Source: Babylonia areolata (Eukaryota; Mollusca; Gastropoda; Neogastropoda; Buccinidae). From it: 64,000 nt of DNA. The notes beneath the pieces are model-generated. The model saw only the letters and a program-made list of their open reading frames with translations. It did no database searches and was not told where the DNA came from. Within the stretch, counting starts at the first letter, position 1; each line of letters begins with the position of its first letter. The stretch spans positions 10,231,714 to 10,295,713 of the forward strand of contig NC_134905.1 of NCBI RefSeq assembly GCF_041734735.1, given 5' to 3'. Positions 53,675-64,000 of the stretch are shown here, one piece after another. A program made the translations under genes and the position numbers.

Positions 53675-54760
53675 TTAACCCCTAGGCTGCCTATATGACA
53701 TGATAACTCGTCATCGCAAGCATGTACGCTTCATTGCCACAATGACGAGATAACTTGTCATCGAAATATTCTGACTTTTCCCTGCTTTGCATTCAGTTCA
53801 CTGACAAAAATACTGGTAGCTTTAGCTTGGGGAATCTTTCTAGATTCTATTCATAGCTAGAAACACCATCAACGTCATGAGGCAGTCCTTTATTTGAACG
53901 TTTTGGTCGGGTTACTGGCTGCAGTGTTTGCCTGGCTCCTCTCCTCGCTCGCTCAACAAAATGTCAGACTGATGCCATGCTCAAGACATGCGATCATGGC
54001 GAACTAAATCAACCAAGATTGCTTTCTTTAGCTGATGCTCAGAAAGAATTGAAGCGTAAATTTGAAGGAGAAGACAGTGATGAACATTTATAGGACGATT
54101 TGATTGAAAATAAAGGGAGCAATCAAGAGAGTGGCCAAGATACAACTATCAGTGAGTGATGCCGGCTGTACAGGTTTAGCAGGTGACATAAAGTGACCAA
54201 ATTATTTGCAAGACAGTGTGAGCTATTTTCTTGGCACTCAGCCAACGCGGTCTGTTGAGAACTGGATAAAGTGACCATGTGAGAGGGGTGAATAGGAGGG
54301 GGGGATGGAGACTGAGGGGGCGTGGCCTCACATCCACATTATCACTTGGAGAAGTCACAATGCATTGTGTATCAATCTCTCTCTCTCTTTTTTTTTCATT
54401 GTGGTTGTTCTAGTCTGATTTTGTGTGTGCAGATATTCATTTGTCCAGAAAAAACAATATTTTAGTGCAAATTACCTGACTAATGTTTGTAATGAACAAG
54501 TTGAAAATGTGACAAAAAACAAAACACTGATTTCAAAACAACAGCATGTCACTAAATATATATGAAATGTGAAAACATCATGTGTTTTGTATTCTTTATT
54601 CATTTACCTTTCAGAAAATATATACTTTTATGGGTCTTTCTCCAATAACAAAGAGGACAGAATTTTTTGAAAATTTATACCCGGTTTTTTTGTGTGTTTT
54701 TTTAAACCCTGGCAAATAGATTTCACTTAAATCTTATTTTCCTGGCAGCAAAAGGGTTAA
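53675..54760 (+). mobile_element. piggyBac-type MITE, copy C (complete)
   Basis: Core 53679-54756 with TTAA at 53675-53678 and 54757-54760. Ends are cccctaggctgcc and, inverted, cccttttgctgcc. Same orientation as copy A. The remnant KFEGEDSDEHL followed by a stop resembles an acidic transposase N-terminus. Confidence 0.9.
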
Positions 54761-54774
54761 GTGGCATTACTCAC

Positions 54775-54912
54775 AGGGAACTATTGACGTTAGGTCACCT
54801 GGAGGCCACACACCAAAGGAGACCATGCACAGCTGCTGAGTTACTTCGGTGGTGTTCAGTAATGCTTGTTCTGATAAAACCTAAGGACACCACCTACTAA
54901 TTCCCCTTCTGC
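54775..54912 (-). repeat. Dispersed repeat R1, copy 3
   Basis: The longest copy seen. On the minus strand it reads caccaccgaagtaactcagc, matching copy 1 at 15129 closely. It lies between MITE copy C and the split SINE. Confidence 0.55.
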
Positions 54913-54962
54913 AAATATGAGAGAGTGGAGACCTCCAACCCCATCCTTTCAACAACAGTCCC

Positions 54963-54988
54963 CACGGGCGCAATAGCCGAATGGTTAA
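54963..54988 (+). mobile_element. SINE family B, left piece (split by piggyBac)
   Basis: The sequence cacgggcgcaatagccgaat ending in ggTTAA is the head of the SINE seen at 34826. It stops at TTAA and resumes at 63596. Confidence 0.85.
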
Positions 54989-56543
54989 CTCACTCACTGA
55001 CATTGACCGCATATGCAGAAGCCATCGGACAAAACGTTGGATGCCAATGTCCGCATATGCGGATTTGGATTTTGAAAAGTCATGCTGTTGGAGTGACGTG
55101 TCGGATGCGAAACTCAAAAGCAGAGCTGATTCTTAAGTTATCTCTGGCCAACTTTTCATTCACATACGCTGCGTGTGTGTAGTGACATGCTCAATCGCAG
55201 TAGATAAGGAAGCATACCTTCAGTCAGCTCTGCAAGTTGTTTGACAAGATGGCGTCACGGCAAAGTGTTTGACACGGCAGGAGAGGTCAAATGCTACTCA
55301 GCGTTGAAGCTGCTTTGGAAATGATTCAAACTGAAGGTTCTGATGTTGAAGGAGATAATGTTGATTCGTCGGACAGTGATTTTGAACCAGATCCCAACGA
55401 ACTAGAAATAGATTCGGCCGCTGAAGAGAGTGTTGACAGTGGAGAGGAAAGTGAGGAACGCATACCAGCAGATGAGTCAGACACAGACGATGAAATCAGT
55501 GAGGAAACGAATGACTTTGCCAGAGTTTTTACCAGTGATTGGACTGACAATTTTGCCCTTTTCCCTCTGGCACATCCCTTCTCTGGCACACCAGGTTTGT
55601 CAGCTGACCGGCCAGTCAACACCCAGCAGGTGCAGGTTTTTTATTTGTTTTTTAATTGCGCAATACTTCGCAGTATTCACGATCAGACCAACAAATACGC
55701 CAGAGAAAATGTAGCAGAGCGTGGAGAGCTGAAACCACAGTTTATTCAGGCGCTGGAAACCTGTTTCAGAGAATGACAGAGGATTTATCACAATCCTGGC
55801 GCACATGGGCCTTGTGCACAAGCCCACAATACAGGATTACTGGTCCATGAATCCTGCCCTGCCCCCAAAATAATGCCCAGAAATAGATTTCTGAACATTC
55901 TGGCCATGCTGCATGTGTCTGACAACAGCACATTTGCCCCACACGGTCAACCTCAGCATGATTCGCTTCACAAGATACGACCTGTCCACTCGGCACTGAG
56001 GGAGAAATTCAGAGAGGCCTACACCCCTGCTCAAAACTTGTGTGTGGATGAAGCCATGTGTCCTTGGCATGGCAAGTCCCGCATGCGAGTGAACATGAAG
56101 GACAAGCCAGTCAAGTGGGGACTGAAACTGTACAAATTCTGTGAATCCTCATCTAGATATGTTTGTGATTTTGAGATATATTCAGGTGACCCAAACATCA
56201 GCAACAGGCCAGCTGATGTCGTCATGCCACTGACAGAGCCCCTGCACAACATTGACCACACAGTGTATGTGGACAATTATTACTGCTGTCAGGAGCTTGG
56301 TGATTTGCTGACACAAGCTGGCACAAACTGTGTTGGCACTGTGAGAGCTAATTGGAGAGGCATGCCACTTCTGTTCAAAAACTCTGGAAGAACTCTCTGC
56401 ACTGGTGAAGTCCTTGCTTTCAGAAAAGGTGGGTCAAGTAAAATCATCATCACATAAATTGTCCGGTGTGCATGTATCATACATGTTTTACATACTGTGT
56501 GAGTGTGTACTTGTCACAGTGATCCATTCTGTATTTCATGTGT

Positions 56544-59500
56544 GTGGTTCGTCCTTTGGGATCGACGAGGACCATCTAGTCATCCTGGGGGTGGGTGGGT
56601 TGGGCTCTGTGGGTGCGCAGATGACTGGTCAGGCCAATCCACGCCCAGAAGGTTCTGACGCAGTGTGGACAGGGGATGGTGGCGGCTGTCGGGGACTTGC
56701 TGGCACTGCTTTTCCTGGCCTGTCTGTGTTGCTCTGCTGCAGCGATTCTGTTGGCCTCACAGGATTTGGCGCCTTTGTGGACAGCTGAACGCCACTTTGT
56801 CCATTGCATTCAGCTCCCATGTGTCGTGGCTGATGTTGAAGGCCTTCAGAGAAGCTTTCAGAGTGTCTTTGAAGTGCTTCTTTTGGCCTCCATGGGAGCG
56901 CTTGCCATGTTGGAGTTCGCCGTACAGCAGTTTCTTGGGGAGCCGGTGGTCTGGCATGCGAACTACATGGCCTGCTCAGCGCAGCTGGGCCTGCATCAAG
57001 ATGGTGTAGATGCTGGGCAAGTTTGCATGAGTGAGCACCTCTGTGTCAGGGATCTTCTCTTGCCACTTTATGCTGAGAGAAGTTTTCTGAGGCTGGTGGT
57101 GTGGAAGTGGTTCAGTTTTTTGGTGTGGAGTTTGTAGACCGTCTATGATTCACATCCATAGAGCAGTGCGGTAAGAACTATGGCCTTGTATACTCTGAGC
57201 TTCGTCTCCAGGGTGATGCCTCTCCTGTTCCAAACGTTCTTATGGAGTCTGCCGAAGGCAGCGCTGGCTTTGGCGAGTCTGGCATTCACCTCGTCGTTGA
57301 TGACAACTATGTGAGAGAGTGTACTGCCTATGTGAGAGTGTATGTGAACTTGTCCACCGTGTTCAGTTGTTGCCCGTTGATGAAGATGTTTGGTTCAACA
57401 TAAGGCTTTCCTGGAGCTGGCTGGTGCATCACCTCAGTCTTCTTTGTGCTGATTGTGAGGCCAAAGTTGTCACAGGCAGCAGAGAACTTGTCGACACTGT
57501 GTTGCATGTCTGCTTCGGAGGCAGCGTTGAGAGCGCAGTCATCAGCAAACAGGAAGTCGTTGACGGTGTCTGTCCTCACCTTGGTTTTTGCTTGAAGCCT
57601 CCTGAGGTTAAAGAGTGAGCCATCTGTGCGGTACCTGATGCCAATGCCTACGTCAGCGTCTCTGAAGGCATCTGTCAGCATGGCTGAAAACATGAGACTG
57701 AACAGGGTGGGGGCAAGAACACACCCTTGCTCGACTCCGTTGGAGACAGGGAATGGTTCTGAAGTCTCTCCGTTGTCTTGGACTCGGGCCAGCATCCCAT
57801 CGTGTAGTTGCCGTATGATGGTGATGAACTTCTTGGGACATCCGTACTTTGCCATGATTCTCCAAAGGCCATCTCTGCTAACAGTATCAAAGGCCGAGGT
57901 CAGATCGACATAGGCAGAGTAAAGGCTGGCGTTCTGTTCCTGACACTTCTCCTGGAGCTGTCTGGCAGCAAACACCATGTCGATAGTCCCGCGTTCTTTC
58001 CGGAAGCCACACTGGCTCTCTGGTAGGGGACCTTGCTCAAGGTGCGCTATGAGACGGTTGAGCAGCACTCTGGCCAGAGTCTTGCCTGCGACAAACAGCA
58101 GGGATATTCCACGATGGTTGTCACAGGCCTAATGATTTCCTTCGCGCTTGTACAGGTGTATGATGGAAGCATCTTTGAAGTCCTGTGGAACTGCCTCATG
58201 CTGCCAGATGAGCTGGAACAGCTGATGAAGCTTCTCAGTCAGCGCCATACCACCTTCTTTGTAGACCTCAGCTGGAATGGAGTCTGAGCCAGGGGCTTTG
58301 CCATTAGATAGCAGACGGATAGCTTTCTGGGTCTCCTCCAAAGTTGGAATGGCATCCAGCGACTCACTGACTGGCACCTGGGGAGTCGGTCGATGGCTTC
58401 ATCATTGATGGTGGAGGGGCGGTTCAGTACGCTGTCAAGTGTTCAGCCCATCTCTCAAGGATCCCGTCCTTGTCAGTGATCAGGGTAGAACCATCTGCAC
58501 TGAGGAGTGGAGCAGATCCGGAGGTGGTGGGACCATAGACTTCTTTCAGGCTGTTATGGAAGTTCTTCATGTTGTTCCTGTCTGCAAAGCCCTGAATCTC
58601 ATCAGCTTTGTTGCTCAACCAGGAATCCTGCATCTGCCGCAGCTTCAGCTGGATGGTGCTGTGTGTGCTCTTCAGTATGTCTTTCTTTGACTGTGACTTG
58701 GGATCTTCAATGTGGGCTCTGTAGGCTTGGCGTTTGTCTTCTAGCAGCTGCTTGATCTCAGCGCAGTTCTCATCAAACCAGTCTTTGTGCTGCCTGACAG
58801 AAGGCCCCAGGCACTCCACGGCAGTGTTGTACACCGTCTCATGCAGTGCGCCCCATGCTGCCTCCACATTCTGGCTGTCCAGCACAGTGGACTCAAGGCG
58901 TTCCTCCAGGGTGTCAGCAAAGCTCTGCTTGATGTTGCCTAGCTCCAGCTTGTTGATATTCAGGCGTTTGAGTGCTTTCATGCCCTGAGGCCGTCTCTTG
59001 GGCTGGATGTGGAGGTTGAGCTTGGAGACGATAAGGCGGTGGTGTGTCCAGCACTCGGCGCCGCACATGGCCCTTGTGACTCGTACGTCCTGCCTGTCCC
59101 TCTTCCTGACGATAACAAAGTCGATGAGATGCCAATGCCCAGAGCGAGGATGCATCCATGATGTCCTGTTACGGGTAGGGAGGCAGAAGATGGTGTTTGT
59201 GATAAGAAGTTCGTGCTCGGCACATGTCTGGAGAAGTAGTTGACCATTGCTGTTACAGTTACCAACCCCATGCTTCCCAATCACGCCTTCCCAGGAGGTG
59301 CTGTCACAACCAACTCTCGCGTTAAAGTCACCAAGAATGATGAGCTTGTCTGTGTTGGGAACAGTGGTGATGACAGCGTTCAGGTCCTCATAGAACTTGT
59401 CCTTGATCTCATCCAGGTTGGTAATGGTGGGCGCGTAGGCGCTGACAATGGTGGTAAACTTCTTCCCGTTGCATATAGGGAGTTTCATCGTCATCAGGCG

Positions 59501-60655
59501 ATTGTTCACTCCTTTTGGGGGGCCAGACAGCTTGCCAACGAGGGTTGTCTTCACTGCAAAGCCAACTCCAGCCTCACGTCTCTCTTCAGGTCCGCGACCA
59601 CTCCAAAAGAAGGTGTAGCCTGCACCTCGTTCACAGAGTTCGCCTTCTTCTGCCAGTCTGGTCTCACTTAAGGCAGCGATGTCGATGTTGTACCTGGCTA
59701 ATTCACTCGCAATGAGTGCTGTGTGTCTCTGTGGTCTGGCTGAGTCGCCTGCCCAGAAGCGTACGCATGTTCCATGTGGCAATGGTCAATGGGGTGCTCC
59801 TTGTTTTCTTCTTTCTTTCCTTTGTGTGTCGACCGCTTGAGTAGGGTCCCCGTCAGCCGCGGTATGCTGACTAGGGTGGTGTGGAGCAGGCAATGTTTAG
59901 GGCACCTTTTCTAGCCCCTTCCTCATGCCATGGAGGTGAGCAGTGCTGTCCTGAAGAGGGCTGCTCAGTCGCTCAGGGGGCTGCCGATCTCCACCGCTGC
60001 TCCAGTCGGTGAAAAACGACCCTATGGCCTGAGCCGCCTGTGTGCAGGTCCGTAGCTACGACTGCCAGTGTACCCACACCTGTCGCTTCGTCGCTCGCCT
60101 GTCGCCACATGGCTTGGGGAAAATGATGGTATGGGATGAAGGATGACTGATGACTTGCGTGATGACTTTGTTTATAGTGAGGAGGAGTTGCGCTCCGTCG
60201 ACCTCACTCTCTTGTCTGAGACAGTCTGTATCCAGTGGCAAGACGAGGTCAAGACGACTGGAGATGGAAACGGATGCAGTGGATGACCAGGATGTCCTAT
60301 GTGCCTCATCCTTCCCTCAGCACTCCACAGTGCTCTGCTGCAACCGCCTTCCTCTCCGTTGAACCATGAAGGTTTCTTCCGCAGAGTCCGATGGATCCAG
60401 TCTTCACATGCTTGGGTAGACAAGCCCTAACTCACCGAGGGTTTGAGACCCATCGGCTACCCTCACCTAGTTTAGCCAACCTGTCAAAGACATTGTCCGG
60501 GGGTTGGGCGCTGCCGCATGCTAGCAGCTTCTAGGACCCATAGATGAGAGCTGGGTGCCGGTGGGCACCAACAGAGGACGAACCACTCCCAGAAGAGCGT
60601 GACAAGCCCCCCCTCTAGAGGTACTACCCCTCCCGTGCACCCCCTAACCCGTACA
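56544..60655 (-). mobile_element. APE-type LINE with C-terminal zinc finger, near full length, inside the transposase intron
   Basis: Minus-strand element of about 4.1 kb with a 5' leader (59790-60655), endonuclease, reverse transcriptase and C2H2 finger. Ends are approximate. GT-rich sequence at both sides hides any target duplication. Same family as 49722-50997. Confidence 0.8.
56583..59782 (-). pseudogene. LINE ORF: APE endonuclease, reverse transcriptase, C2H2 finger (broken)
   Basis: The first frame (59782-58424) carries the endonuclease: IDIAALSETRLAEEGELCER, IVSAYAPTITN, ILGDFNARVGCDS, and CWTHHRLIVSKLN where family members have a Ser-Asp-His. Reverse transcriptase follows in shifted frames: NGKAPGSDSIPAEVYKEGG (58377-58129), then CGFRKERGTIDMVFAARQLQ, YVDLTSAFDTVS and FLFADDCALNAAS (58068-57328). 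The tail has LPKKLLYGELQHGKRSHGGQ and the finger CPHCVRTFWAWIGLTSHLR. At least three frame breaks. It is older than its relative at 49822, which is unbroken. Confidence 0.78.
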
Positions 60656-60693
60656 TACACTCAGACACGGGGTGTCAGGGGTGAGGGAGGATG

Positions 60694-60736
<43 letters not shown>

Positions 60737-61031
60737 TTGCATGCACATGTTTACTTATTTTCTATTATACAATAACATGGAGTTTATTTGTAGAACAAGG
60801 TGCAACAGGAATGACAGTAACAGTACTAAAGCTGATGATACTGTTATTATTGTTTGTAATATTGTAGTAAAAAAAAAAAAAAAAATTAAAAAAAAATTTA
60901 AGGTGGTATTCTTTTGACTACATGTAAAAACTTCACATTATGCTTCCATTCACATAAATATTTAGTATAAACAAGGGAATAAGAAAACAAGAGTTAGACC
61001 TGCATGATCATTTGTGTGTGTGCAGTTGCAG
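60656..61031 (+). other. Rest of the transposase intron
   Basis: GT run at 60695-60735 and A-rich stretch at 60870-60900, then the acceptor of exon 2. Confidence 0.6.
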
Positions 61032-61837
61032 GTCATGTTGCTGTGCTGAAGTGACAGGACAAAAAGCCAGTTCATGTGCTGACAACAGTCATGCTGCCAA
61101 CTACCATGGTCAGTGTGACAACACGACACCGTCCTGAAAGACAGAAGCCAGCTGCAGTACATGACTACATCACCAACATGGCTGGAGTGGACGTGAGTGA
61201 ACAGCTGATGACCTACATGCCCCTGAATAGGAAGACGATGAATGGTGGAAGAAACTGTTCTTCCATCTTCTGACTCTCACTCTTATTCAGGGGTCCATCC
61301 TCTATAACAAGCATCTGGCAGCCCTTGACCTGAGGAAGATGCCCCTGGAGAAGTACCTCATCAGTGTCTGAGATGCACTCAGCACCAAGTACCATGCTGT
61401 AAATGCTGTCACTGCCCGTGCCCATGCTGCTGCTGTTCAATGTAGATCTGCGCAAGACGCCGGTGCTACTAGTGGTGGTGGTGCTGCTGCTCCTCACCCC
61501 CCCCCCCAACCCCCATGCTGTTCCAGAACCTTCATTGGCTGCCCATCTTGCTCCTGCCCCCATGTCCACCCAGGCTGACAGACTGAACCCACTGGACCAC
61601 TTCAGTGTGCCTCTACCCCGGACAACCAGTGGCAAAAAAGGCTACTGCAGCTGCAAGGTCTGTGAAGACCGGAACAAGCGCCACAACACACCGAGACGCC
61701 AAACTGCCAACTGGTGTCCAAAATGTGGAGTTCCACTGTGTGTGAAGCTGTGCCCAGGACTTAGCATCACCTGCCATGATATTTTTCACTCAAAAAAGAC
61801 TATTGTCAGTGATACTACATCAGGCTTTTGTGTATAG

Positions 61838-62995
61838 TGAACTCCTTTTTGACTCACTTGTGTAAACAAAGTGAGTCTATGTTTTAACCTGGTGTTCGGT
61901 TGTCTGTGTGTGTGTGTGTGTCCGTGGTAAACTTTAACATTGACATTTTCTCTGCAAATACTTTGTCAGTTGACACCAAATTAGGCATAAAAATAGGAAA
62001 AATTCAGTTCTTTCCAGTCATCTTGTTTAAAACAATATTGCACCTCTGGGATGGGCACAAAAAAATAAAGAATGAAGCCTAATTATATGCAAACTGCATT
62101 TACTGTTCTATTTATATTTTTTGTATTCTCTAAACTTGGCACTTTGATCTGATATTCTGACACAACAACAAGAGCAGTCATTATTATCATTTTTTATTCA
62201 AACAGGAACTTCTTTTGCTAAGCATGGAAGTTTTATTTATTTTGCAAACGTTTTGGTTCAGATAGAAAAAAAGGGAAATTACTCTGTAATTAATGCTAGG
62301 GGACTTAATTTGCTTAAAACTGATCTTTCTCATCTTAAACATGACATTTTGAAAGTATACTCAATACATAAAATGCTTGTGTGTTTTACTCTCAGTGTAC
62401 AGGGCTTTCACCATGTTCATTCGCCCAAGTGGTCTTTTTCGGAAAATACTAAAATCAATACTACGAGTGGACTTTACAGATCTGTTGGCTGAACCCTGAA
62501 GGTCATGGCCAAAAATCAATTGCGTACACATATTTATACACATTCAAAGCGTGTGCTCATATTCTTCGCGAACGCGAACGACGCCATTTTGTTTCAAGTT
62601 GTTGACCTGCCCGTTCAATCCTATATTCAATGGACTTGTACTTGGCTCTACATGTTATAGTTTAACAAAATACTAAATTTTCATATCAACTTTAAAACTA
62701 TAAAACTAGAATGAACATAAAAGAGAAATTGAATCGACCGTGTCGTACTACATTCCCGGCGGGTGTAACTAAACTTGTACATCTATCTAGATCTAGTGAA
62801 AACGGCTAAATGTTGCAGTGTGATTGCCGCAATAGCCATTAAAAAGAATTTTTTATTGCCCTTAAAGATTTTTTGAATGCCCAAGATACACCAGAATAAT
62901 ATGATTTAAATAGCATTCTCACTGCGAATACCGCAATTGATTTATCGCCCTTTAAAAAAGTATGTTCAAATGTTAAATTTTAGAACGTCAGTTAA
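61838..62995 (+). other. piggyBac 3' region, no gene seen
   Basis: AT-rich, with a GT run at 61902-61921. Longer than the 3' region of most piggyBac elements. It may contain further old insertions that I cannot name. Confidence 0.4.
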
Positions 62996-63065
62996 GGAGC
63001 CACGATAGTGTAATGGATAAGGCAGTTTCTTCTCACCCGAACACGCTGGGTTCGAACTGGTTCGG
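62996..63065 (+). mobile_element. tRNA-like SINE head or tRNA relic
   Basis: The sequence gccacgatagtgtaatggat has an A box (tagtgtaatgg) and gggttcgaac is a B box, 40 bp apart, followed by a T run at 63069-63092. The acceptor stem does not pair well, so it is not a working tRNA gene. It lies in the 3' region of the piggyBac element. Confidence 0.55.
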
Positions 63066-63595
63066 ACTTTTTTTTTTTTTTTTTTTTTTTTTAAACGCAA
63101 AGCTTTATAATAACAAATACAGAACACATTTTGACTATTAGATTTTTTTTTTTTTTTTAAATGTCTTGAAGGCCTTGCCTCTCAGTTTTTTTTCATTATG
63201 TAGAGACAATTTTTTGTGTGTGTGTGAGAATTTCAACTTTCTTCACCACCTGTTCATTCTTCATTGCATGCACTAGGTCTTCAGTTCCTCAAATAGTGTT
63301 AGAATGTGATGTGGAACATTTGTAAGCTGTTCAAGGAGTCTTGGAATACCATTCTGATGGGTGCAAAAATGTACAAAATACACAAAAAATGGATACCGCG
63401 ATCAACATCAAGATGGTGAGTAAATTATTTAATTTTTTGCACAAATATGTAACAACATTCAATGCATACACATAGTGAATTTCAACTGTCTGAGTGTTTA
63501 TTTGGTTGGGGTTTTTTAATAATTTTTTTCCCATCCTATACAAACCCTGGGTTTTCAGGGATTCGCAAGGGCAAAAACTCTTGGCATGGGGAGAG
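63066..63595 (+). other. piggyBac 3' end with T runs and terminal repeat
   Basis: T runs at 63069-63092 and 63146-63159, no frame of note. It ends in the inverted terminus at 63583-63595. Confidence 0.5.
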
Positions 63596-64000
63596 TTAAA
63601 GTGTTGGACTTTCAATCTGAGGGTCCCGGGTTCAAATCTCTGTGACGCCTGGTGGGTAAAGGGTGGAAATTTTTCCGATCTCCCAGGTCAACATATGTGC
63701 AGACCTGCCAGTGCCTGAACCCCCTTCATGTGTATATGCACGCAGGAGATCAAATACGCACGTTCAAGATCCTGTAATCCATGTCAGCGTTCGGTGGGTT
63801 ATGGAAACAAGAACATACCCAGCATGCACACTCCCAAAAACAGAGTATGGCTGCCTACATGGCGGGATAAATAAACAAAACGATCATACATGTAAAATGT
63901 TAAATGTTATATGTTTGTCTGAGTGTGTATATGTGCATGCCTGAAATCTGACTGAATGACACAGACAACGAATGATGAGCACCTTTAGTCGGCTCTACCC
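63596..64000 (+). mobile_element. SINE family B, right piece (continues past the window)
   Basis: Starts TTAAagtgttggac, continues with ttcaatctgagggtcccggg and the B box ggttcaaatc at 63629-63638, then the same body as 34860-35016 and on past the point where copy 34826 is cut. The remainder to the window edge looks like the long body of this SINE. No tail is reached. Confidence 0.75.

Larger units (their letters stand above)
55249..61837 (+). pseudogene. piggyBac transposase, two exons, broken
   Basis: Exon 1 is 55249-56428 and exon 2 is 61032-61837, joined at aaaag|gtgggt and ttgcag|gtcatg. The N-terminus is acidic (SDSDFEPDPNELE), as in PGBD proteins. Catalytic Asp residues of the DDE/D fold are present in NLCVDEAMCPWHGKSR, TVYVDNYYCCQELG and NMAGVDVSEQL. 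The C-terminus is a Cys/His-rich zinc domain, GYCSCKVCEDR and WCPKCGVPLCVKLCPG. Breaks include an in-frame TGA at codon 8, frame changes near 55776 and 55870, a TGA where Trp is expected near 61055, and a frameshift near 61237. The first Met at 55249 fits MASRQSV. It cannot make an active enzyme. Confidence 0.85.
54989..63595 (+). mobile_element. piggyBac transposon, full length, broken transposase
   Basis: About 8.6 kb between TTAA at 54985-54988 and 63596-63599. Ends read inward are ctcactcactgac and ctctccccatgcc, an imperfect inverted pair of about 13 bp. It carries a transposase in two exons, a long 3' region, and a LINE inserted in the intron. Without the LINE it would be about 4.5 kb. 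It sits in the TTAA of a SINE promoter head. Confidence 0.88.

Noticed and set aside
62996-63065. A working tRNA gene
   Set aside because: A and B boxes are present but the acceptor stem does not pair. It is better read as a SINE head or relic.

Overview
The window looks like nuclear DNA of an invertebrate animal, most likely a marine snail (caenogastropod mollusc). The reasons are a spliced host gene with long introns, tRNA-derived SINEs of types I recall from snail genomes, RTE-, I/Nimb- and L2-type LINEs, piggyBac-type TTAA elements, and many CA/GT and pyrimidine-rich satellites. There are no bacterial operons. The species is an inference.

The one host gene I can support is cyclin C (CCNC) on the minus strand. 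Its last four coding exons lie at 47833-47900, 43778-43857, 26400-26518 and 24848-24938. All intron phases agree, and the peptide follows the second cyclin fold and the conserved KMPKPK tail of animal cyclin C. The upstream exons, about 177 residues, were not found and should lie beyond the right edge. Nearly everything from 24.8 kb rightward is therefore intron of this gene, packed with mobile DNA.

Layout. 0-5.7 kb: two RTE-type LINEs, the first with a perfect 9-bp target duplication. 5.7-12.8 kb: an old Gypsy-family LTR element with gag and pol frames, followed directly by ten 59-bp tandem repeats (to 13.4 kb). 15.2-18.6 kb: a 3.4-kb pyrimidine-strand minisatellite. 18.8-19.0 kb: a small TTAA MITE. 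21.5-23.2 kb: three SINE copies beyond the 3' end of CCNC. 27.4-34.6 kb: an L2 LINE relic split by a young DIRS element. 34.8-42.6 kb: a SINE hit by a piggyBac-type MITE, which is joined abruptly to an I/Nimb-like LINE that carries a second, precisely inserted MITE. 42.6-43.8 kb: a CA-rich minisatellite ending about 20 bp from a CCNC splice donor. 46-53.5 kb: SINEs, a truncated APE-type LINE, and a 79-bp higher-order minisatellite with relatives nearby. 53.7-54.8 kb: a third MITE copy. 55.0-64.0 kb: a three-level nest of a SINE containing a piggyBac transposon, whose transposase intron contains an APE-type LINE.

No new cellular system is evident. The notable content is the insertion history: independent TTAA insertions into the same SINE family, a LINE that landed in a transposase intron, a DIRS element whose internal complementary region matches its termini, and a junction where two elements are cut at the same point.
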